A stretch of DNA of 64,000 bases, from contig OX442419.1 of NCBI GenBank assembly GCA_949361645.1, positions 2,441,028 through 2,505,027 of the forward strand, read 5' to 3'. How positions within the stretch are numbered: position 1 is the first letter of the stretch; each line of letters starts with the position of its first letter. Positions 59,991-64,000 of this stretch are shown here, in pieces. The notes under the pieces were generated by a model, which saw only the letters and a program-made list of their open reading frames with translations, was not told the DNA's origin and did no database searches. Source of the stretch: Spongilla lacustris (taxonomy: Eukaryota > Porifera > Demospongiae > Spongillida > Spongillidae). The translations under genes were made by a program, and so were the position numbers.

Positions 59991-62900
59991 TAAACCCAAG
60001 CACTGTTCTGTAAAGATGGCGTATCATACCGTATGTCATTAATGCCTCGCCCCCCAGGAGGGTGTATCACATGATTTTTCTTTAAATCACGAGATCCATG
60101 TAGCACAGTGCATGCAGTCGTTCAACTTGAGCTAGCTCGATCGATAAGTACGTTAGACTAGTGTGTGCATGTGCGCGCGCGCGCGTGTCTACATGTACTC
60201 AACTGTTGTAATATATGTGGTGTGTGTACAGGTATCAATACGTTGTTCTTTGCTTCTGGGTGCATGCAGCATGGTCTGTGATTACGTGTCTTGTTCTATG
60301 GCTAAATGCTTTTCTTCGAACCAGTGCTATAATGGAACACCGAATATAAAATGGCAGAATACCAATATTGGCAATAAGTAATGAGTGCGTGCGTAGGACA
60401 AATGGTGTTCATTCTTCTATGAAACGGAACTAATAAAGACTATGATCTACTTGTATACATGTAAGTGTCCATTGCAATTCTATACCGGTGTAGCCAGTAT
60501 TACATTTAGCTGGGATGGATGAATTTGTGTATTGTGTGTGTGTGTGGACACCAACATGCACTTTTGACTTACATGCAACTGATGCATTAGGCCACTCCGA
60601 ACTGCACTTTAGTTTCCTGTCCACCCTTCCTCAAAAATATTTTAGCATGCAGCTGGGGATGTAAAACTAAAGTCGACTTTGGAGTGGCCTTACACCTATC
60701 CATGTGGTGTGGGTATACCTACACAGGTTAGCAGCGGGCTGTGTCTTCATGTATTTCAAAAGGTCTATGTATGTGAGCCTTGTCATTTTTGGCTATGTTT
60801 GTGTGTGTGTGTGTGGGTGTGTATGTGTACGTGTGTGGTTGTGCTTGTGTGTTGGTGTGGGTGTGTATGTGTAGGTGTGTGGTTGTGCTTGTGTGCAATG
60901 TAATAAGCTGTGTACATGTGTGCTGTGTATAGCTGTAAGCTGTGTGTGTGGTGTATGTGTGGTCTACAAAGTGTTCTGATATGCATGTGTATGCATGACT
61001 ATGCATACATCAACATCCACATTTGGAACACACATATATACTCATCCCGAAGTCCCATTTCTACTATCCAGGGGTGGATGATGGGGGCTGTTGTCTATTG
61101 GCAAAGCCCTAGCACGCATGTGAAACTAGTAATTGTGCACCTAGAAACCTTGTAACACAGCACACACAGAGCACATACACAAACTCACACATATATATTT
61201 ATGCAAATACACGCACATCCATGCACACACATACACACATGGCACAACACTTTTTTCTGTCACATGTAGCCTTTACCAAATGTCAAAATATATGATACAT
61301 CGTTCAAGGAAGGAAATTTAACAACAATGACATGTAAGCACATTTCAATTGTGGCTAATTTATACATGCAAGTGTTTTGTCAAAAATATGCAGCATTTTT
61401 TTTTAATGGAATCCCAGCCAAGACACTCCAATACCAAAAAGGAGCTGTACAGAAGGTATGCAATTATAGGTATTGTGACCTATATAATAATTATTAGTGC
61501 TTATGTGCAGGCATCCCATGCTGGTATGCAGCAGCTCAGCACATTACTGTTTTATTTGTTCTTTTAGATCTCCAGCATCTATTGACGGCTAGAGTTCTCT
61601 TGGAGTCTGATTATTGACTGTGAGTGTATTGGGTTCACTGTTTTATAGCTGCACCTGGGGGTGTGGTCAGCCACTGAGTTAACTGACTTTAAAGCCTTGG
61701 ATTGTTGTCAATAGTGTCTATAAGCTTAGGGTAACTTGCTGTTTTCAGTGCACAATATTAAAGAACAGAATTGTGCAACTATTAGACCAATGTACACCAT
61801 ATCAGCCTACCTGTGTATTGCAGCTGTGCAGCAATCTGATTGAGATGCCTGTGGTGTGGGAAATTATGATAGCAGCTGACACAAGGTTTACACTGGAGTA
61901 TGGAGTATATATTAAAGCTTGAGATGTTCCTGTTAATCACTGTTTTCTTTCTCAGGTGTCCATACTACTGTGCACCTAGAAATATGCATTAAACGCCACA
62001 CACCAGGGTGTTACCTATAGCATTTTTTTTTTCAGCTTTCATAACTTTTATGATAGTTCTACCACCTAAATGAATATGATTTATGGTGACCCTAAAGGTT
62101 GGTATACATGGGACTTCCTGCATGCCTACTGCCTACATGTTGCATGCAAGTTCTGTAATTGTTTAGTTTACTGATGGTTTGCAGATTTGTCCAAATCAAC
62201 TAGAAGTCGCCATGTATGCTGGCCTTTACACCTACCCCTGCTCCAGGCTCACACTATGCACTTGATCTGTTCATGTCACTAGAGATTAAGGTATTATATG
62301 CTACTCTTGGGGAAATTATATTTTGGCTATGGGCTTATCCTCAAGTGTGGCTAAACCAATCTGTCTGGTATGGCCCCCCCTTACCCTATCCTGGCCCCTT
62401 CCAGAAATGCTAGGGGCGCCATGTGGACAGCATCTCGATCTGGTCCACAGGCCACAGCTTGTTGTGGGTGTGTCTTTGGGTGGATTGGGGGGTAAGGGGG
62501 GAGGGGGGCGTTTGGGCAGTCAGACCAGACTAATGTTATGTTGGCAGCAGGGGCCATTGTGATCCATTAAGAATTACTCTTTAGCTAAGTTAATCCATTA
62601 GGTACATGGTCCATTTACATATGTGTGTATGTGTGTGTATGTGTTGTGCTAGTGGTCTGTATGTGCCATTTCATTTACTCTATGCTGCCTACCCCCTCAG
62701 TAAGTTCCAATGTGACCTTCTCATTCAATGAGTGATATGAAGTTATATGAAACTATTCTGAAAAGTGTACTTTGATTCTTGTTGCCTTGGTGTGATGGTG
62801 CTTTTGTTATTGTAGTTGTATTACACATGGCTGTCCAATGTGTTGCATTGTTTTTTAAAAAGAGATTTTGTTGTACTATCAAACAAGTTTGATTATGATA

Positions 62901-63207
62901 GATTGGTGAAACCTAAGTTCGTCTACACAGAGAGCCATATATGCTGGATCACCTGTGTGTGCATGTGCCCTACATAGTGAGCCACTTACCTGCAGGCCAC
63001 ACCTCTTATGTAGGAGCCTCTAACACGTGACTCTAAACACACTCGAGGATTGTGAATGATGGAAAGACTGTTCAGGCTATTGGTCTGGCCTGCAGGAGGG
63101 CAAAACAAAAGAAAAGAAAGAATACCAATGAAGGACATGCCTGGCTTATTTAATTGTTTCTCATGTGCATCTCTTATTGCAATTAGGAATGTTGGCTGTC
63201 ACTAGTA
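59991..63207. other. Non-coding region with TG-rich stretches
   Basis: No supported gene. It holds GCGCGC at 60174-60186, TG-rich sequence at 60798-60960, CA-rich sequence at 61155-61245, a MITE at 60590-60689 and a G-rich segment at 62488-62508. Confidence 0.5.
60590..60689. mobile_element. 100-bp MITE, TTA target duplication
   Basis: Ends GGCCACTCC and GGAGTGGCC with about 27-bp imperfect arms, flanked by TTA on both sides (60587-60589, 60690-60692). The 3-bp duplication fits PIF/Harbinger-type MITEs. Confidence 0.55.
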
Positions 63208-64000
63208 GAGGAAGCTAGATATCAACCTATAGTGAAAACCACACATCTCTCAATGTCATGACCACTTGCTCAGTGTGCTGATACACTAGGCCAACAGCTA
63301 TGCATGGTTTTACATAAGTGTCATTGGGTTCAGAGTGTGTCACAAAGGCATAGTTCGTCCCCAGACCTTTCTTGAGGAAGCTAGATATCAACCTATAGTG
63401 AAAACCACACATCTCCTGATGTCATGACCACTTGCTCAGTGTGCTGATACACTAGGCCAACAGTTATGCATTGTTTTACATAAGTGTCATTGGGTTCAGA
63501 GTGTGTCCCAAAGGCACAGTTGGCCCCCAGGCCTTTCTTGAGGAAGCTAGATATCAACCTATAGTGAAAACCGCACATCTCCTGATGTCATGACCACTTG
63601 CTCAGTGTGCTGATACACTAGGCCAACAGCTATGCATGATTTTACATAAGTGTCATTGGGTTCAGAGTGTGTCACAAAGGCACAGTTGGTCCCCAGGCCT
63701 TTCTTGAGGAAGCTAGATATCAACCTATAGTGAAAACCGCACATCTCCTGATGTCATGACCACTTGCTCAGTGTGCTGATACACTAGGCCAACAGTTATG
63801 CATGGTTTTACATAAGTGTCATTGGGTTCAGAGTGTGTCACAAAGGCACAGTTGGTCCCCAGGCCTTTCTTGAGGAAGCTAGATATCAACCTATAGTGAA
63901 AACCGCACATCTCCTGATGTCATGACCACTTGCTCAGTGTGCTGATACACTAGGCCAACAGTTATGCATGGTTTTACATAAGTGTCATTGGGTTCAGAGT
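63208..64000. repeat. 166-bp satellite array, 4.8 units, continues past the window
   Basis: Units start at GAGGAAGCTAG at 63208, 63374, 63540, 63706 and 63872, exactly 166 bp apart, with only a few base changes between them. A 61-codon minus-strand frame recurs in each unit but spans the unit border, as expected from repetition; it is not supported as a gene. Confidence 0.95.

Noticed and set aside
63227..63910. Repeated 61-codon minus-strand frame
   Set aside because: The frame crosses the 166-bp unit border and recurs only because the DNA repeats; no family resemblance.
63208..64000. CRISPR-like array
   Set aside because: There are no short repeats with unique spacers; whole 166-bp units repeat, and the genome is eukaryotic.

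Overview
The window is nuclear DNA from an animal. Genes are split by GT-AG introns with consistent phases. Two LTR retrotransposons, several decayed LINEs, many foldback elements and MITEs, four long CA/TG arrays and an unusual number of long poly-C/poly-G tracts fill most of it. The transposon families and the CD225/dispanin gene fit an early-branching marine animal, possibly a sponge, but nothing visible proves the species. There are no prokaryotic features.

The main content is a cluster of related receptor genes on the minus strand, which I assembled exon by exon from splice sites and phase. Gene B (36684 down to 25379) has eight exons whose phases all agree. They give an uninterrupted reading frame of 865 codons plus stop: signal peptide, a divergent fibronectin-III-like region, two Ig-like domains, one transmembrane helix, and a 474-residue cytoplasmic tail. 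The tail is built of three repeats and carries two ITIM-like tyrosine hexamers. An AATAAA lies 40 nt after the stop. Gene A (11790 down to 2603) is a duplicate of the same ectodomain and membrane anchor. It lacks the long tail, ends in a short alternative last exon, and has lost the splice acceptor of its first Ig exon. Because that exon is phase 1-1, skipping it keeps the frame. Two more copies of the long tail exon lie upstream of gene B: a fragment at 42187-42285 and a frameshifted copy at 54088-55432. The locus was therefore a head-to-tail array of at least four units.

Layout: 1-2600, SAP-motif remnant and nested MITEs. 2603-11790, gene A with LINE remnants and an expanded minisatellite in its introns. 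11.8-15.1 kb, gene A upstream flank with a 359-bp CA array and a foldback. 15.1-20.8 kb, non-coding with a local tandem duplication. 20782-25115, a complete Ty3/gypsy element with 102-bp LTRs and target duplication, minus strand. 25379-36684, gene B. 37.2-42.3 kb, foldback elements, a CA array, a 1.5-kb giant inverted repeat and a tail fragment. 43778-44881, a five-exon CD225/dispanin-type gene on the plus strand with one in-frame TAG. 45-50.7 kb, non-coding with hairpins and poly-C. 50.7-55.4 kb, third copy of the array flank and the tail pseudogene. 55.9-56.4 kb, LINE fragment. 57508-59925, 5' part of a second Ty3/gypsy element. 60-63.2 kb, non-coding. 63208-64000, a 166-bp satellite array running off the window.

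Taken together, a long-tailed receptor with inhibitory-type motifs beside a short-tailed paralogue with a near-identical ectodomain resembles the paired-receptor arrangement of vertebrate innate immune loci. That comparison is inference; ligand, expression and signalling are unknown.
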